From contig JAIBEL010000046.1 in NCBI GenBank assembly GCA_019459285.1, forward strand, positions 1 to 55,042: DNA of 55,042 nt, in the 5' to 3' direction. Made by a program: the position numbers and the translations under genes. Position 1 is the stretch's first letter; every line of letters begins with the position of its first letter. The stretch is from Rhizobium sp. (GTDB lineage: Bacteria; Pseudomonadota; Gammaproteobacteria; Burkholderiales; Thiobacillaceae). The notes under the pieces were generated by a model, which worked only from the letters and a program-made list of their open reading frames with translations, was not told the DNA's origin and did not search any database. Below, piece after piece: positions 33,610-43,813 of this stretch.

Positions 33610-34096
33610 GGCGCGTCCACGTGACAATTTTCTCGATACGGCATGACGGACGTCAATTTGCCCATGCCCGCATCGGGTTCCCGGGCGGGTGCAATTCGAC
33701 GTTTCGCCGTAATGCCTCCTGGTCATCATTACGATGCCGGCCATCGGCAATTCCTCTCCCTTTGCCGCGCCGGCCTTCCAAGTAAACCACACTCGCCGCG
33801 TATCGTTCACATGTCGCATGCCGGCTGTCGTCATATGACGACAGGCTCAATCCGTTCTATCTTTTTGTTTTGTAGGAATATTCCAAAAATAGACCCATTC
33901 CGATGTCGTCGTCAGGCGACGTTTTGGCCTGTTTTTCCTCTTGGTCGCGTCTCGTGAATCCCTTACACGACTGTTTATCAACGGGTTTTCTGTGCTGGCC
34001 CATCTGTTGCTCTTCCACCCGTGCGTCCAGTTCCGGCCGCAACCACACCAGAGCGTTTTACCCAGATTCACCCAGATACAGAGAGAGACCCTACCC
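33610..34096. other. Non-coding divergent region with a perfect palindrome
   Basis: No gene is supported in these 487 bases between the PilZ gene (minus) and the bactofilin gene (plus). The notable content is a perfect 20-bp palindrome at 33825-33844 and an AT-richer stretch at 33845-33900. A small CGTCG/CGACG hairpin followed by TTTT lies at about 33907-33926. Promoters for both genes must lie here but I could not define them with confidence. Confidence 0.5.
33825..33844. promoter_or_regulatory. Perfect 20-bp palindrome, putative operator
   Basis: CTGTCGTCATATGACGACAG equals its own reverse complement over all 20 bases. It lies in the divergent gap, 216 bases before the PilZ gene start and 253 before the bactofilin gene. 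A partial GTCGTCGTCA copy occurs about 60-70 bases to the right. The binding protein is unknown. Confidence 0.5.
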
Positions 34097-34711
34097 ATGC
34101 TCAAATCCTTCATGCAACCCGGCACTGCCAGCAATTCACGCACTGATTCGGCCCGGACGGGCCATTCGGGATATCCGAGCAAACCGGCCGAAGCCGCCAA
34201 GCCTGCCGAGCCCGACAAAGTGGAAACGGCCCCGGAAGTCATCCCGTCCACGCGCAACGAAGAGGGCAGCAAACTCATCGTCGGGCCGAACATCAAGCTG
34301 AAGGGCGCCGAGATCACCGATTGCGAAATCCTGGTGGTGGAAGGCCGCGTGGAAGCGTCGATGAACAGCCGTGATATCCGCATCGCCGAAGGCGGCGTGT
34401 TTTCGGGCAAGGCCGAGATCGACGTGGCGGAAGTGCACGGCACGTTCGAGGGCGAGTTGACCGCCCGCAAGCGGCTGGTGGTCTATGCCACCGGTCGCGT
34501 CAACGGCACGATCCGCTACGGGGCCTTGATGGTCGAGGAAGGCGGCGTCATCACCGGCAACATGGCGATGCATACGGTCGGCCCCAATCTGACCAAGCTG
34601 CCGGACGCCGCGTCGCCAACCCCGGTGTCCGAAGCGGTTCAGGAGAAGGCGGCGGAACTCGAAGAGATTCGTTCCGCGTCCACGTTCAGCCGCAACCAGC
34701 GACGTAACTGA
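34097..34711 (+). CDS. Bactofilin-like polymer-forming cytoskeletal protein
   Basis: A 204-residue protein. The N-terminal 55 residues are disordered and rich in Ala/Pro/Lys. The bactofilin core (about 60-165) is a right-handed beta-helix with short repeats such as GPNIKLKGAEITDCEILVVEG, GVFSGKAEIDVAEVHGTFEGEL and GRVNGTIRYGALMVEEGGVITG. A charged C-terminal tail follows. Bactofilins self-assemble without nucleotide and scaffold cell-shape or envelope proteins. No M23 peptidase partner is adjacent. ATG 34097 was chosen to begin the tail before the core. Confidence 0.9.
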   Translation: MLKSFMQPGTASNSRTDSARTGHSGYPSKPAEAAKPAEPDKVETAPEVIPSTRNEEGSKLIVGPNIKLKGAEITDCEILVVEGRVEASMNSRDIRIAEGGVFSGKAEIDVAEVHGTFEGELTARKRLVVYATGRVNGTIRYGALMVEEGGVITGNMAMHTVGPNLTKLPDAASPTPVSEAVQEKAAELEEIRSASTFSRNQRRN

Positions 34712-35068
34712 CGGGCCTGAGGCGGGGCTGTCTGCGCTAGGCGACAGTTCCGCCCGCATCCACCTTAGATCCCGTCGCCGGTCCCCATACTCGTCCCCTC
34801 GACCCGCCAAACGGGTCTGTCCATCCCGCCGGAAAATGAATGGCCGGACTGAACTCAGTCCGGCCGACCGGCTCAAACAGCGGGTAGTCGCAAACGCATC
34901 ATGCAGGTTCGATGCGATGCCATCGACCGCGTGTAACCGGGGCTTCACGAACACCTCGTTTTTCGATCGGCAACGCCCCGCGAATTTTCCAGCGAACTGC
35001 CTTGTCAAGGAATCATCGCGGCCCCCGGCTGCGTTTCTGCTGCACTCTCTGTCGACGTCGGGTCCCGT
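34712..35068. other. Non-coding gap with two hairpins
   Basis: No gene is supported here. The segment has an 11-bp inverted repeat (GGCCGGACTGA at 34842-34852 with its complement at 34855-34865) and a six-bp GACCCG/CGGGTC hairpin at 34801-34817. Neither has a clean T run, so I do not call a terminator. The rest shows no structure I could support. Confidence 0.4.
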
Positions 35069-35512
35069 ATGTTCATCGTTGCGCTCGCTTGTGTCCTGCT
35101 CCTGGCTTTGACCACCGTCACCCACTACGAGGCGCTCAGCAGCCTCAACACGCGGCTGGTGTCGCTCGCCATTCCCAACCGCAGCAAGCTGTTGGTCGTC
35201 ATCTCGACGGCCTTCATGGCCCATGCGCTGGAAATGACGCTCTACGGTTTGACCATCTATCTCCTGACGAAATATTTCGGCGTAGGCGCCCTCAGCGGGC
35301 CGTCCGGCCATTCATTGGCAAGCTGTCTTTATTTCTCTGCCGAAACCTATACCTCGCTCGGCTTTGGCGATCTCACGCCCGTCGGTCAGATCCGGATGAT
35401 TGCCGGGGTGGAAGCGCTGAACGGCCTGCTGCTGATCGGCTGGTCGGCCTCGTACACCTACATTGCCATGGAGCGTTTCTGGAACCTGGATGCGGCACGG
35501 CGCCACCAATGA
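35069..35512 (+). CDS. Two-TM potassium-channel-like protein
   Basis: A 147-residue membrane protein with three hydrophobic segments (about 2-18, 42-68, 110-130). A pore loop reads YTSLGFGDLTP near residue 96, close to the TxGFGD selectivity filter of two-TM potassium channels (Ion_trans_2). It has no cytoplasmic RCK/TrkA domain. Start ATG 35069 has no clear ribosome binding site. It converges with metK. Family is likely; ion selectivity is inferred from the filter. Confidence 0.8.
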   Translation: MFIVALACVLLLALTTVTHYEALSSLNTRLVSLAIPNRSKLLVVISTAFMAHALEMTLYGLTIYLLTKYFGVGALSGPSGHSLASCLYFSAETYTSLGFGDLTPVGQIRMIAGVEALNGLLLIGWSASYTYIAMERFWNLDAARRHQ

Positions 35513-35555
35513 GCGCGCGGGCATCGAGAGGTCGGCTTTTCCAAGGCGCTCCGTG

Positions 35556-36734
<1,179 letters not shown>

Positions 36735-36769
36735 GGTCTGTTTCCTGTGCAGCGTGATGCGGAGAAGGA

Positions 36770-37915
36770 TCAAGCCTCGCGTGCCGCGAGACGCCACAGC
36801 GACGTGACCTCGGCGGCGCGGGCGGCGTGCAGCGGGTCGGTTTGATCGGCAGCGCGCGGGTGCGCAGGCTTGGTGTCCAGCCGCGCCACGACGTTCAATC
36901 CGGCGGCGTCGAACGCCTCGAGCAGCCACGCGCGTGAGCGCAGTCCCAGATGCTCGGCCAGGTCCGACAGGATCAGCCAGCCTTCGCCGTTCGGCTCCAG
37001 GTGTGCTGTCAACCCGTTCAGGAAGCCGAGCAGCATGCGGCTGTCCGGATCGTAGATCGCGTGTTCGAGCGGAGAATGCGCGCGCGCGGGCAACCAGGGC
37101 GGATTGCAGACGATGAGGGACGCACGCCCCGGCGGGAACAGATCGGCCTCGACGACATCCACCTGTCCCTTCAGCCCAAGCCGGGCGATGTTCTGGCGCG
37201 CGCACGCCAGGGCACGCGGGTCCTGGTCGGTGGCGACGACGTGCTTGACCCCGCGGCGCGCCAGCAGCGCCGCCAGTACGCCCGTTCCTGTGCCAATGTC
37301 GAAGGCGAGCGCCGAGGAAGGCAGCGGCGCCTCGGCCACCAGCTGCAGGTATTCGCCGCGTACCGGCGAAAACACCCCGTAGTGCGGGTGGATGCGTTCG
37401 CCGAGCGCCGGAATGTCGACGCCTTTCTTGCGCCATTCGTGGGCGCCGATCACGCCGAGCAACTCGCGCAGCGAGACCACCGATGGCACGTCGCCCGCAC
37501 CATAGGCTTCGGCGCAGGCTTCCTTCACATTCGGCGCGCGCCGCAGGGGAATGCTGTAATCCGCCTCCAGAGGCAGCAACAGCATGCCGAGGGTGCGGGC
37601 GCGCTGGGACTGGGCCTGGCGATAAAAATTGAAGGCCTCGATCGGCGACGCGGCAGGCTTGCGCGGCTTGCGGTCGATGCGGCGCGCCATGGCCTGCAGC
37701 AACTGGCGCGCGTTCTGGAAGTCGCCGCGCCACAGCAGCGCAGTGCCCTCACTGGCCAGGCGATACGCCGCATCCGCTGCGAGGCGGTCGTCAGCAAGCA
37801 TCACGCGTTTGGGCGGCGGCGATCCGCTTTCCGAGCGCCAGCGGGCGGTCCGGCTCTCGTCGGCCTCGGTCCAGTTCAGCACGGCAGGAGGTGCGTCAGG
37901 CTGAGGTTTCGTCAC
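36770..37915 (-). CDS. Class I SAM methyltransferase with HemK-like catalytic motif
   Basis: A 381-residue protein. The N-terminal 150 residues are unlike known catalytic domains. The C-terminal half is a Rossmann methyltransferase with [15 protein letters not shown] (motif I, around 195-209) and VCNPPWLPA (motif IV NPPW, as in HemK/PrmC or rRNA N-methyltransferases), which points to an amide or base nitrogen as target. The start is GTG at 37915, overlapping the stop of the upstream SDR gene by four bases (GTGA). Target unknown. Confidence 0.8.
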   Translation of the reverse strand: MTKPQPDAPPAVLNWTEADESRTARWRSESGSPPPKRVMLADDRLAADAAYRLASEGTALLWRGDFQNARQLLQAMARRIDRKPRKPAASPIEAFNFYRQAQSQRARTLGMLLLPLEADYSIPLRRAPNVKEACAEAYGAGDVPSVVSLRELLGVIGAHEWRKKGVDIPALGERIHPHYGVFSPVRGEYLQLVAEAPLPSSALAFDIGTGTGVLAALLARRGVKHVVATDQDPRALACARQNIARLGLKGQVDVVEADLFPPGRASLIVCNPPWLPARAHSPLEHAIYDPDSRMLLGFLNGLTAHLEPNGEGWLILSDLAEHLGLRSRAWLLEAFDAAGLNVVARLDTKPAHPRAADQTDPLHAARAAEVTSLWRLAAREA

Positions 37916-38652
37916 AGCTTTGCGCTGCGTCCGCCGTCCACTGCCAGGATCTGTCCGGTCACGTACTGGGTATCCATCGCGAAGAAACGCACTGCCAGCG
38001 CGATATCGTGGGGATCGCCGGCGCGCTTCAGCATGGTGTGCGAGACGATGCGCTGGCGCGAGACCTCGTCGAAGTTCGCATCGTCCTCGGGCCACATGAT
38101 CGGCCCGGGCGCGATGCCGTTGACGCGCACTTCCGGCGCAAGTTCGCGCGCCAGCGATTTGGTGAGCCCGACGAGGCCTGCCTTGGCGACGGAATAGACG
38201 ACGTAGCTTTTCATCGGCCGTTCGGCGTGGATGTCGGTGATGTTGATGATGCAGCCATGGCGTTTCTTCAGTTCGGGCGCGGCGGCCTGCGACAGGAACA
38301 TGGGCGCCTTGAGGTTGCTGCCCATGAGGTCGATCCAGTCCTTTTCGCCGATGGAACCGACCGGCGTGGGATAGAAGCTCGACGCGTTGTTGAGCAGCAC
38401 GTCCAGCCCGCCGAAAGAAGAGACCGTCTGGTGGACCAGGCTCGGCAGGCCGCCGGTGTCATTCAGATCGGCCTGGATCAGCGCCACCGAATCGGGGCGG
38501 AGGGCATTGAGTTCGTTCTGCAGCGCGCGCGCCTCGGCGGCCGAACTGCGATAGTGGATCATCAGGTTGGCGCCGGCCGCGTGCAACAGGCGCGCCGAGG
38601 CCGCGCCCACACGCCTGGCCCCGCCGGTAATCAATACGACTTTGCCATGCAT
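37912..38652 (-). CDS. Pteridine reductase-like SDR (PTR1/FolM-like)
   Basis: A 246-residue short-chain reductase whose nucleotide motif is TGGARRVG. This is the TGxxxRxG variant diagnostic of pteridine reductases rather than the usual TGxxxGxG. LLNNASSFYPTPVG follows, then IINITDIHAERPM, YSVAKAG and GPIMWPED, also seen in bacterial pteridine reductases. It likely reduces dihydropterin or dihydrofolate using NADPH. It heads a minus-strand run with the methyltransferase and metK. Its start lies back to back with the MidA-like gene, 39 bases apart. Confidence 0.88.
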   Translation of the reverse strand: MHGKVVLITGGARRVGAASARLLHAAGANLMIHYRSSAAEARALQNELNALRPDSVALIQADLNDTGGLPSLVHQTVSSFGGLDVLLNNASSFYPTPVGSIGEKDWIDLMGSNLKAPMFLSQAAAPELKKRHGCIINITDIHAERPMKSYVVYSVAKAGLVGLTKSLARELAPEVRVNGIAPGPIMWPEDDANFDEVSRQRIVSHTMLKRAGDPHDIALAVRFFAMDTQYVTGQILAVDGGRSAKL

Positions 38653-38692
38653 CGGGATTCACCCTTATAGTCCCTGGATTGCGCATTATCCA
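38642..38692. promoter_or_regulatory. Face-to-face overlapping divergent promoters
   Basis: Plus strand: TTGCCA (38642-38647), an 18-base spacer and TATAGT (38666-38671), reading toward the MidA-like gene. Minus strand: TGGATA (38687-38692), 17 bases and TATAAG (38664-38669), reading toward the pteridine reductase-like gene. The two -10 elements overlap, so binding of polymerase to one should exclude the other. Confidence 0.5.
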
Positions 38693-39846
38693 TGAACTCG
38701 ATGCTGCCCGCCCCGACTCCCGACGCCTTTGCGCACAGCCAGCGCGTGACCGCGCATCTGCAAGCACTGATCGACGATGCGGGCGGCTGGATTCCGTTCT
38801 CGCGCTATATGGAAGCCACGCTCTACGCGCCGGGGCTGGGCTATTACGCCGCCGGCGCGACGAAATTCGGCACGGCAGGCGACTTCGTCACCGCGCCGGA
38901 ACTGACGCCGCTGTTCGGCCGCACGCTGGCACAGGCGATTGCACCCGTGCTGGCCGAGACCGGCGGCGAGGTGCTGGAACTGGGCGCGGGCAGCGGCCGG
39001 CTGGCAGCGGACGTGCTGGGCGACCTGGAACGGCTGGGCACTTTGCCGGTGCGGTATTGCATCCTGGAAGTGAGCGCCGACCTGCGCCAGCGCCAACAGG
39101 AAACGCTTGCGCGCGAACGGCCGCATCTGCACGAGCGGGTGCACTGGCTCGATGCGCTGCCCGATCACTTCCGGGGCGTGATCCTCGGCAACGAGGTGCT
39201 CGATGCGCTGCCGGTGGAACTGGTGCATTGGACGGAAGACGGCGCGCAGACGCGCGGCGTGGTGCGGGAAGGAAAGTCCTTCGCATGGCAGGACCGGCCC
39301 ATCGTCGACCCCGTGCTGCGCGCCCGCGCCGGGACGATCAATCAGGCACCCGGCTATCTGTCCGAGATCAATCTTGCCGCCGACGCCCTGATCGCCTCGC
39401 TCGCCCGCATGCTCGACCACGGCCTGATCCTGATGATCGACTATGGCTTTGTCGCCGCCGAGTACTATCATCCGCAGCGCCACATGGGCACGCTACGCGT
39501 GCATGTCCGTCACCATGCGCTCGACGATCCGTTTTATCTGCCGGGCCTGTGCGACCTTACCGCGCACGTCGATTTCAGCGCGGTGGCGCAGGCGGGGCTG
39601 AATGCGGGGCTGGAACTCGCGGGCTACGCGAGCCAGGCGAATTTTCTGTTGAACAGCGGCCTCACCGAGTTGCTGCTGCAGACGTCGCCCGCCGATGCGG
39701 CGGCCTACCTGCCGCAGGCCAACGCAATGCAGCGGCTGGTGTCGCCGGCGGAGATGGGCGAGCTATTCAAGGTGATCGGGCTGAGCAAGGGCAGCGTCGC
39801 GCCGCTGGCCGGGTTTGCGGGGGGCGATCGCCGACACACGCTTTGA
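38692..39846 (+). CDS. SAM-dependent methyltransferase, MidA/NDUFAF7 family
   Basis: A 384-residue DUF185-family protein. MEATLYAPGLGYYAAGATKFGTAGDFVTAPELTPLFG at residues 40-76 is the family hallmark. GEVLELGAGSGRLAADVL is SAM motif I, NEVLDALPVE near residue 170 follows, and LIMIDYGF-like and YLPGLCDLTAHVDF patches lie later. In mitochondria NDUFAF7 methylates an arginine of a complex I subunit; the bacterial target is less certain. It ends before a palindromic repeat. Confidence 0.9.
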   Translation: MNSMLPAPTPDAFAHSQRVTAHLQALIDDAGGWIPFSRYMEATLYAPGLGYYAAGATKFGTAGDFVTAPELTPLFGRTLAQAIAPVLAETGGEVLELGAGSGRLAADVLGDLERLGTLPVRYCILEVSADLRQRQQETLARERPHLHERVHWLDALPDHFRGVILGNEVLDALPVELVHWTEDGAQTRGVVREGKSFAWQDRPIVDPVLRARAGTINQAPGYLSEINLAADALIASLARMLDHGLILMIDYGFVAAEYYHPQRHMGTLRVHVRHHALDDPFYLPGLCDLTAHVDFSAVAQAGLNAGLELAGYASQANFLLNSGLTELLLQTSPADAAAYLPQANAMQRLVSPAEMGELFKVIGLSKGSVAPLAGFAGGDRRHTL

Positions 39847-39899
39847 GATAATCTTTCGGGCCGTTCGTCCTAACTTAGCCAAGAGACTCTAACCGTAAT

Positions 39900-39972
39900 G
39901 CCGTTCGGGCTGAGCTTGTCGAAGCCCTGTGCCCACCGGGACATGCCCTTCGACAGGCTCAGGGCGAACGGC
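39900..39972. repeat. REP-like imperfect palindrome
   Basis: Arms GCCGTTCGGGCTGAGCTTGT... (39900-39929) and the near-complement ending GGCTCAGGGCGAACGGC at 39972 pair with a few mismatches around a short centre. The CCGTTCG...GAGC...TCGAAG / CTTCGACAGGCTCAGGGCGAACGG pattern is a dispersed intergenic repeat in many proteobacterial genomes. It sits between convergent genes, where it may also stop transcription. Confidence 0.7.
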
Positions 39973-39979
39973 TCAAGGC

Positions 39980-40840
39980 TCACACCAGCGGCAACTGCAC
40001 GTCCTCTTCTTCCGGCTTCAGGCGCGTCACCCGCACCGCGTGCAACCGGCGGCTGTCGGCGCGCAGGATGCTGAACTGGAAACCGTCGAACTTCACCGAC
40101 TCGCCGCGCTTCGGAAAATGGCCTAAACGCGAGACGACGAGGCCGCCGACGGTGTCGAATTCCTCATCGGAAAAATGCGCACCCAGAACCTGGTTGAAAT
40201 CGTCGATCTCGGTGCCCGCCTTCACGCGGAATACGTCTTCCTTCTCGCGGATGATGTTGTCCTCGGTCTCGTCGAAGTCGTATTCGTCCTCGATGTCGCC
40301 GACGATCTGTTCGAGTACGTCCTCGATCGTCACCAGACCGGCGACGCCGCCGTATTCATCGACGACGATGGCGATATGGTTGCGGTTGGACCGGAATTCC
40401 TTCAACAGCACGTTGAGCCGCTTCGATTCGGGAATGAACACGGCGGGGCGCAGCATGCCGCGGATATCGCTGTCGGATTCGGCATAGTGGCGCAGCAGGT
40501 CCTTCGCCAGCAAAATCCCGATGACGTCGTCGCGGTCCTTGTCGATGACCGGGAAGCGCGAATGCGCGGTTTCGATGACGAAGGGGATGAAGACCTCTGG
40601 TGCATCGTTGATGTCGATGACGTCCATCTGCGCGCGCGGGATCATGATCTCACCGACGCGCATCTCGGATACCTGCAGCACGCCCTCGATCATCGCCAGG
40701 GCATCGGCATCCATCAAACTGTTTTCGTAGGCGCCGTGCAGCAATTCGATCAACTGTTCACGGTCTTCGGGTTCGCGCATCAGCCAGTGGGAGATGCGCT
40801 CGAGCAGGCTCGGTTTGGGGGGACTACTGTCGGACTCCAT
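39980..40840 (-). CDS. corC: CorC/HlyC-family CBS-domain protein
   Basis: A 286-residue cytosolic protein with two CBS domains (MIPRAQMDVIDINDAPEVFIPFVIETAHSRFPVIDKDRDDVIGIL, then the second ending VVDEYGGVAGLVTIEDVLEQIVGDIEDEYD). A C-terminal CorC/HlyC domain follows (VKAGTEIDDFNQVLGAHFSDEEFDTVGGLV). It is linked to magnesium/cobalt efflux. It is the last gene of miaB-phoH-ybeY-corC and overlaps ybeY by 17 bases. An apolipoprotein N-acyltransferase gene, often next in this order, is absent here. Confidence 0.92.
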   Translation of the reverse strand: MESDSSPPKPSLLERISHWLMREPEDREQLIELLHGAYENSLMDADALAMIEGVLQVSEMRVGEIMIPRAQMDVIDINDAPEVFIPFVIETAHSRFPVIDKDRDDVIGILLAKDLLRHYAESDSDIRGMLRPAVFIPESKRLNVLLKEFRSNRNHIAIVVDEYGGVAGLVTIEDVLEQIVGDIEDEYDFDETEDNIIREKEDVFRVKAGTEIDDFNQVLGAHFSDEEFDTVGGLVVSRLGHFPKRGESVKFDGFQFSILRADSRRLHAVRVTRLKPEEEDVQLPLV

Positions 40841-41294
40841 TTTCGTCAGGAAATGAAAGATAAGGATTAGGAATGCGGAATCGTCTCAGTATAACGGCTT
40901 CGCGCGATTCCATGATGTCCGCGTCCGCCGGGGCGATGTGGTCGTAGCCCTGCAGATGCAGCACGCCGTGGACGGTCATGTGCGCGTAATGATGCTGCAG
41001 CGGCTTGCCCTGCTCGCGCGCCTCGCGCTCGACCATCGACGCGCAGATCACCACGTCGCCGCCCAATATGCCGGGCGCAATCTCGCCGTATTCGAAGGTC
41101 AGCACGTTGGGCACGTAGTCCTTGTCGCGGTAGTCCTGGTTGAGTGTCTGCGCCTCCTCGGCGTCGACGATGCGCACGGTGATCTCGGAGGGATGCTCCA
41201 GCGCGGCGGCGACCCAGCGGCGGATCTGCGCACGAGTGGGAAGCCCATTCGCCTCGCTGGCGAATTGCACCGACAGGCTGAATTCAGGACTCAA
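40824..41294 (-). CDS. ybeY: Endoribonuclease YbeY
   Basis: A 156-residue zinc-dependent RNase for 16S rRNA 3'-end maturation and ribosome quality control. The metal motif HGVLHLQGYDH (H-x3-H-x5-H) is intact at about residues 109-119, and NVLTFEYGE is typical. The start codon appears to be TTG at 41294, overlapping the phoH stop as TTGA. It overlaps corC by 17 bases at its end. Confidence 0.93.
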   Translation of the reverse strand: MSPEFSLSVQFASEANGLPTRAQIRRWVAAALEHPSEITVRIVDAEEAQTLNQDYRDKDYVPNVLTFEYGEIAPGILGGDVVICASMVEREAREQGKPLQHHYAHMTVHGVLHLQGYDHIAPADADIMESREAVILRRFRIPNPYLSFPDENGVRQ

Positions 41295-42244
41295 TGCTTG
41301 TCCGTCTCCGCACGGCGCGCAGCGTAGGCGTCGACGATCCGGCCGACCAGCGGATGGCGCACCACGTCTTCGGACAAGAAGTGGGTGAAGGCGATGCCGC
41401 GCACGTCGGATAGCACCTCGGTGGCATCGAGCAGCCCGGATTTGATGTGCTTGGGCAAGTCGATCTGCGTCGGGTCGCCGGTCACCACTGCGCGCGCGCC
41501 AAAACCGATTCGGGTCAAAAACATCTGCATCTGTTCGGGCGTGGTGTTCTGCGCCTCGTCGAGAATGATGAAGGCGTGGTTGAGCGTGCGCCCGCGCATG
41601 AAGGCGAGCGGCGCCACCTCGATGGCATGGCGTTCGATCAGCCGCGTCACCTTGTCGAATCCCATCAGGTCGTACAGCGCGTCATACAGCGGGCGCAGAT
41701 AGGGATCGACCTTCTGCGTCAGGTCGCCCGGCAGGAAGCCCAGCCGCTCGCCGGCCTCCACCGCCGGCCGCGTCAGCACGATGCGTTTGACCTGCTCGCG
41801 CTCCAGCGCGTCGACTGCACACGCGACGGCCAGATAGGTCTTGCCGGTGCCGGCCGGGCCGATGCCGAAGGTGATGTCGTGGCTGCGGATCTGTTCGATG
41901 TATTCGCCCTGGCGCGGGGTGCGCGCGCGCAGGTCGGCGCGGCGGGTGCGCAGCGCAGGGCCTTCGTCGTCGGCGCGGCCGCGCGTGAGTTCGACCAGGC
42001 CGAGCTGGATGTCGTCGAGCGAGAGTTCGTCGTGCGCGCGGTTGTAGAAATGCTCGATCGCCTGCGCGCCCTTCTCGGCCTGCGCGGCATCGCCGCTGAA
42101 GCGGAAACTCGAACCGCGGCGGCCGATGGTGACGTCGAACGCCGCCTCAATCTGCCGCAGGTTTTCGTCCATCGGCCCGCACAGGTTGGCCAGCCGCCGG
42201 TTGTCTTCCGGGGCCAGCCGCAGTTCAACGATGTCGGTTTTCAA
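41291..42244 (-). CDS. PhoH-like ATPase
   Basis: A 317-residue protein of the PhoH/YbeZ family. An N-terminal KH-like region contains [29 protein letters not shown]. The P-loop ATPase has [15 protein letters not shown] at about residue 125 and the Walker [10 protein letters not shown]. The start is TTG at 42244, in a TTGA overlap with the miaB stop; the family usually begins with a similar short K-T-x segment, so this is preferred to an internal ATG. It works with YbeY in RNA processing and stress. Confidence 0.93.
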   Translation of the reverse strand: MKTDIVELRLAPEDNRRLANLCGPMDENLRQIEAAFDVTIGRRGSSFRFSGDAAQAEKGAQAIEHFYNRAHDELSLDDIQLGLVELTRGRADDEGPALRTRRADLRARTPRQGEYIEQIRSHDITFGIGPAGTGKTYLAVACAVDALEREQVKRIVLTRPAVEAGERLGFLPGDLTQKVDPYLRPLYDALYDLMGFDKVTRLIERHAIEVAPLAFMRGRTLNHAFIILDEAQNTTPEQMQMFLTRIGFGARAVVTGDPTQIDLPKHIKSGLLDATEVLSDVRGIAFTHFLSEDVVRHPLVGRIVDAYAARRAETDKH

Positions 42245-43581
42245 GCGCTTTCGCTTTCGGTGATGGCGACTTCGCCGCGCAGACTGTGCGGCAGGGCCTG
42301 GGTGATGGTGACGTCGACGAACCGGCCGATCAGGCGCGGCTGGCCGGCGAAGTTGACGATGCGGTTGTTGTCGGTGCGGCCGGCGAGCTCTTCGGCATTC
42401 TTGCGGGCGTGGCCTTCGACCAGCACACGCTGCACGGTGCCGACCATGGCCTGGTTCACCTTCTGCGCCTGCGTCTCGATCTGCGCCTGCAGTCTCATCA
42501 GTCGCTGCGTCTTCAACTCGGCGGAGACGTCGTCGGGATAGTCGGACGCCGGCGTGCCGGGGCGCTTGCTGTAGATGAAGGAGAAGCTGGCGTCGAAATC
42601 GAGTTCCTGGATCAGCTTCATCGTCGCCTCGAAATCGGCCTCGGTTTCGCCGGGGAAGCCGACGATGAAATCCGACGACAGGCAGAGGTCGGGGCGCTGC
42701 TCGCGCAGCTTGCGCACGATCGATTTGAATTCGAGCACGGTGTAGCCGCGCTTCATCGCTGCGAGGATGCGGTCGGAGCCCGACTGCACCGGCAGATGCA
42801 GATGCGACACCAGCTTGGGCAGGCGGCCGTAGCATTCGATCAGCCGCGCCGTCATTTCGCGCGGATGGCTGGTGGTGTAACGGATCCGCTCGATGCCCGC
42901 GATCTCGTGCACCATTTCCAGCAGGAAGGCGAAGTCGGCGGTGCCGCCTTCTTCCAGCGCGCCCTGGTAGGCGTTGACGTTCTGCCCCAGCAGCGTGACT
43001 TCCTTGACGCCGCGCGCCGCGAGGTCGGCGACTTCTGCGATGACGTCGTCGAACGGACGCGAGACTTCCTCGCCGCGCGTGTAGGGCACGACGCAGAAGG
43101 TGCAGTACTTGGAGCAGCCCTCCATGATCGAGACGAAGGCCGACGACCCTTCGACCCGCGCCGGTGGCAGGTGGTCGAATTTCTCGATTTCGGGAAAGCT
43201 GATGTCGACCTGGGCGCGCCCGGTCTCGCGGCGTTGAGCGATCAGCTCGGGCAGACGGTGCAGGGTCTGCGGACCGAACACGACGTCGACGAAGGGCGCG
43301 CGCGACACGATCGCCGCGCCTTCCTGCGACGCCACGCAACCGCCGACGCCGATGATGAGATTGGGGTTCGCCTGCTTGAGATGGCGCACCCGGCCCAGGT
43401 CGTGGAACACCTTTTCCTGCGCCTTCTCGCGCACCGAGCAGGTATTGAACAGGATGACGTCGGCATCGTCCGGCGTGTCGGTCGGGACAAGGCCTTCGGC
43501 GACGTTGAGCACATCGGCCATCTTGTCCGAGTCGTACTCGTTCATCTGACAGCCGAAGGTTTTGATGTAGATTTTTTTCAT
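42241..43581 (-). CDS. miaB: tRNA-2-methylthio-N6-dimethylallyladenosine synthase
   Basis: A 446-residue radical SAM methylthiotransferase acting at A37 of tRNAs. The N-terminal UPF0004 domain has Cys in [22 protein letters not shown] and GVGGCVAS. The radical SAM motif is [15 protein letters not shown] (C-x3-C-x2-C) at about 160. A TRAM domain ends the protein. Length is normal. It heads the phoH-ybeY-corC run and lies about 80 bases downstream of the tRNA-Met gene. Confidence 0.97.
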   Translation of the reverse strand: MKKIYIKTFGCQMNEYDSDKMADVLNVAEGLVPTDTPDDADVILFNTCSVREKAQEKVFHDLGRVRHLKQANPNLIIGVGGCVASQEGAAIVSRAPFVDVVFGPQTLHRLPELIAQRRETGRAQVDISFPEIEKFDHLPPARVEGSSAFVSIMEGCSKYCTFCVVPYTRGEEVSRPFDDVIAEVADLAARGVKEVTLLGQNVNAYQGALEEGGTADFAFLLEMVHEIAGIERIRYTTSHPREMTARLIECYGRLPKLVSHLHLPVQSGSDRILAAMKRGYTVLEFKSIVRKLREQRPDLCLSSDFIVGFPGETEADFEATMKLIQELDFDASFSFIYSKRPGTPASDYPDDVSAELKTQRLMRLQAQIETQAQKVNQAMVGTVQRVLVEGHARKNAEELAGRTDNNRIVNFAGQPRLIGRFVDVTITQALPHSLRGEVAITESESA

Positions 43582-43661
43582 GGGGGGCGCCGGAACAGTG
43601 AATAGACTGGGGGCTGGGATTTCGCTGCGGTCAGGGATCGCGCGGCAACGAAAAGGAAGCT

Positions 43662-43738
43662 TGGTGGTGATGAGTGGACTTGAACCACCGACCCCCGGAT
43701 TATGAATCCGATGCTCTAACCGACTGAGCTACATCACC
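43662..43738 (-). tRNA. tRNA-Met(CAT), elongator type
   Basis: The minus strand folds as a 77-base tRNA with encoded CCA. Acceptor GGTGATG/CATCACC, D arm GCTC...GAGC, anticodon stem TCGGA/TCCGG with loop TTCATAA (anticodon CAT), and T arm GGTGG TTCAAGT CCACT. The first pair is G-C, so it is not the initiator. A tRNA-Ile2 (lysidine-modified CAT) is not excluded by eye but Met is more likely. Confidence 0.93.
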
Positions 43739-43780
43739 TTGGGACTGCTTCTTCGGCTAGCGACCGCCGAAAAGGCGCGC

Positions 43781-43810
43781 ATTTTAGCTGACACGGGCAT
43801 GTGCTGTCAA
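43781..43810 (-). promoter_or_regulatory. Strong sigma-70 promoter of tRNA-Met
   Basis: On the minus strand a perfect TTGACA (43805-43810) is followed by an 18-base spacer and TAAAAT (43781-43786). The discriminator after it is GCGCGCC, the GC-rich type linked to stringent control of stable RNA genes. Confidence 0.85.
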
Positions 43811-43813
43811 AGT

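Noticed and set aside
34842-34865. 11-bp hairpin after the bactofilin gene as a terminator
   Set aside because: Stem is good but neither side has a T run and it is 130 bases from the gene; left as structure only.
41291-43339. A 682-residue long form of the PhoH-like protein
   Set aside because: The extra N-terminus lies within miaB in another frame and has no homology-like features; the TTG at the miaB stop is the likely start.
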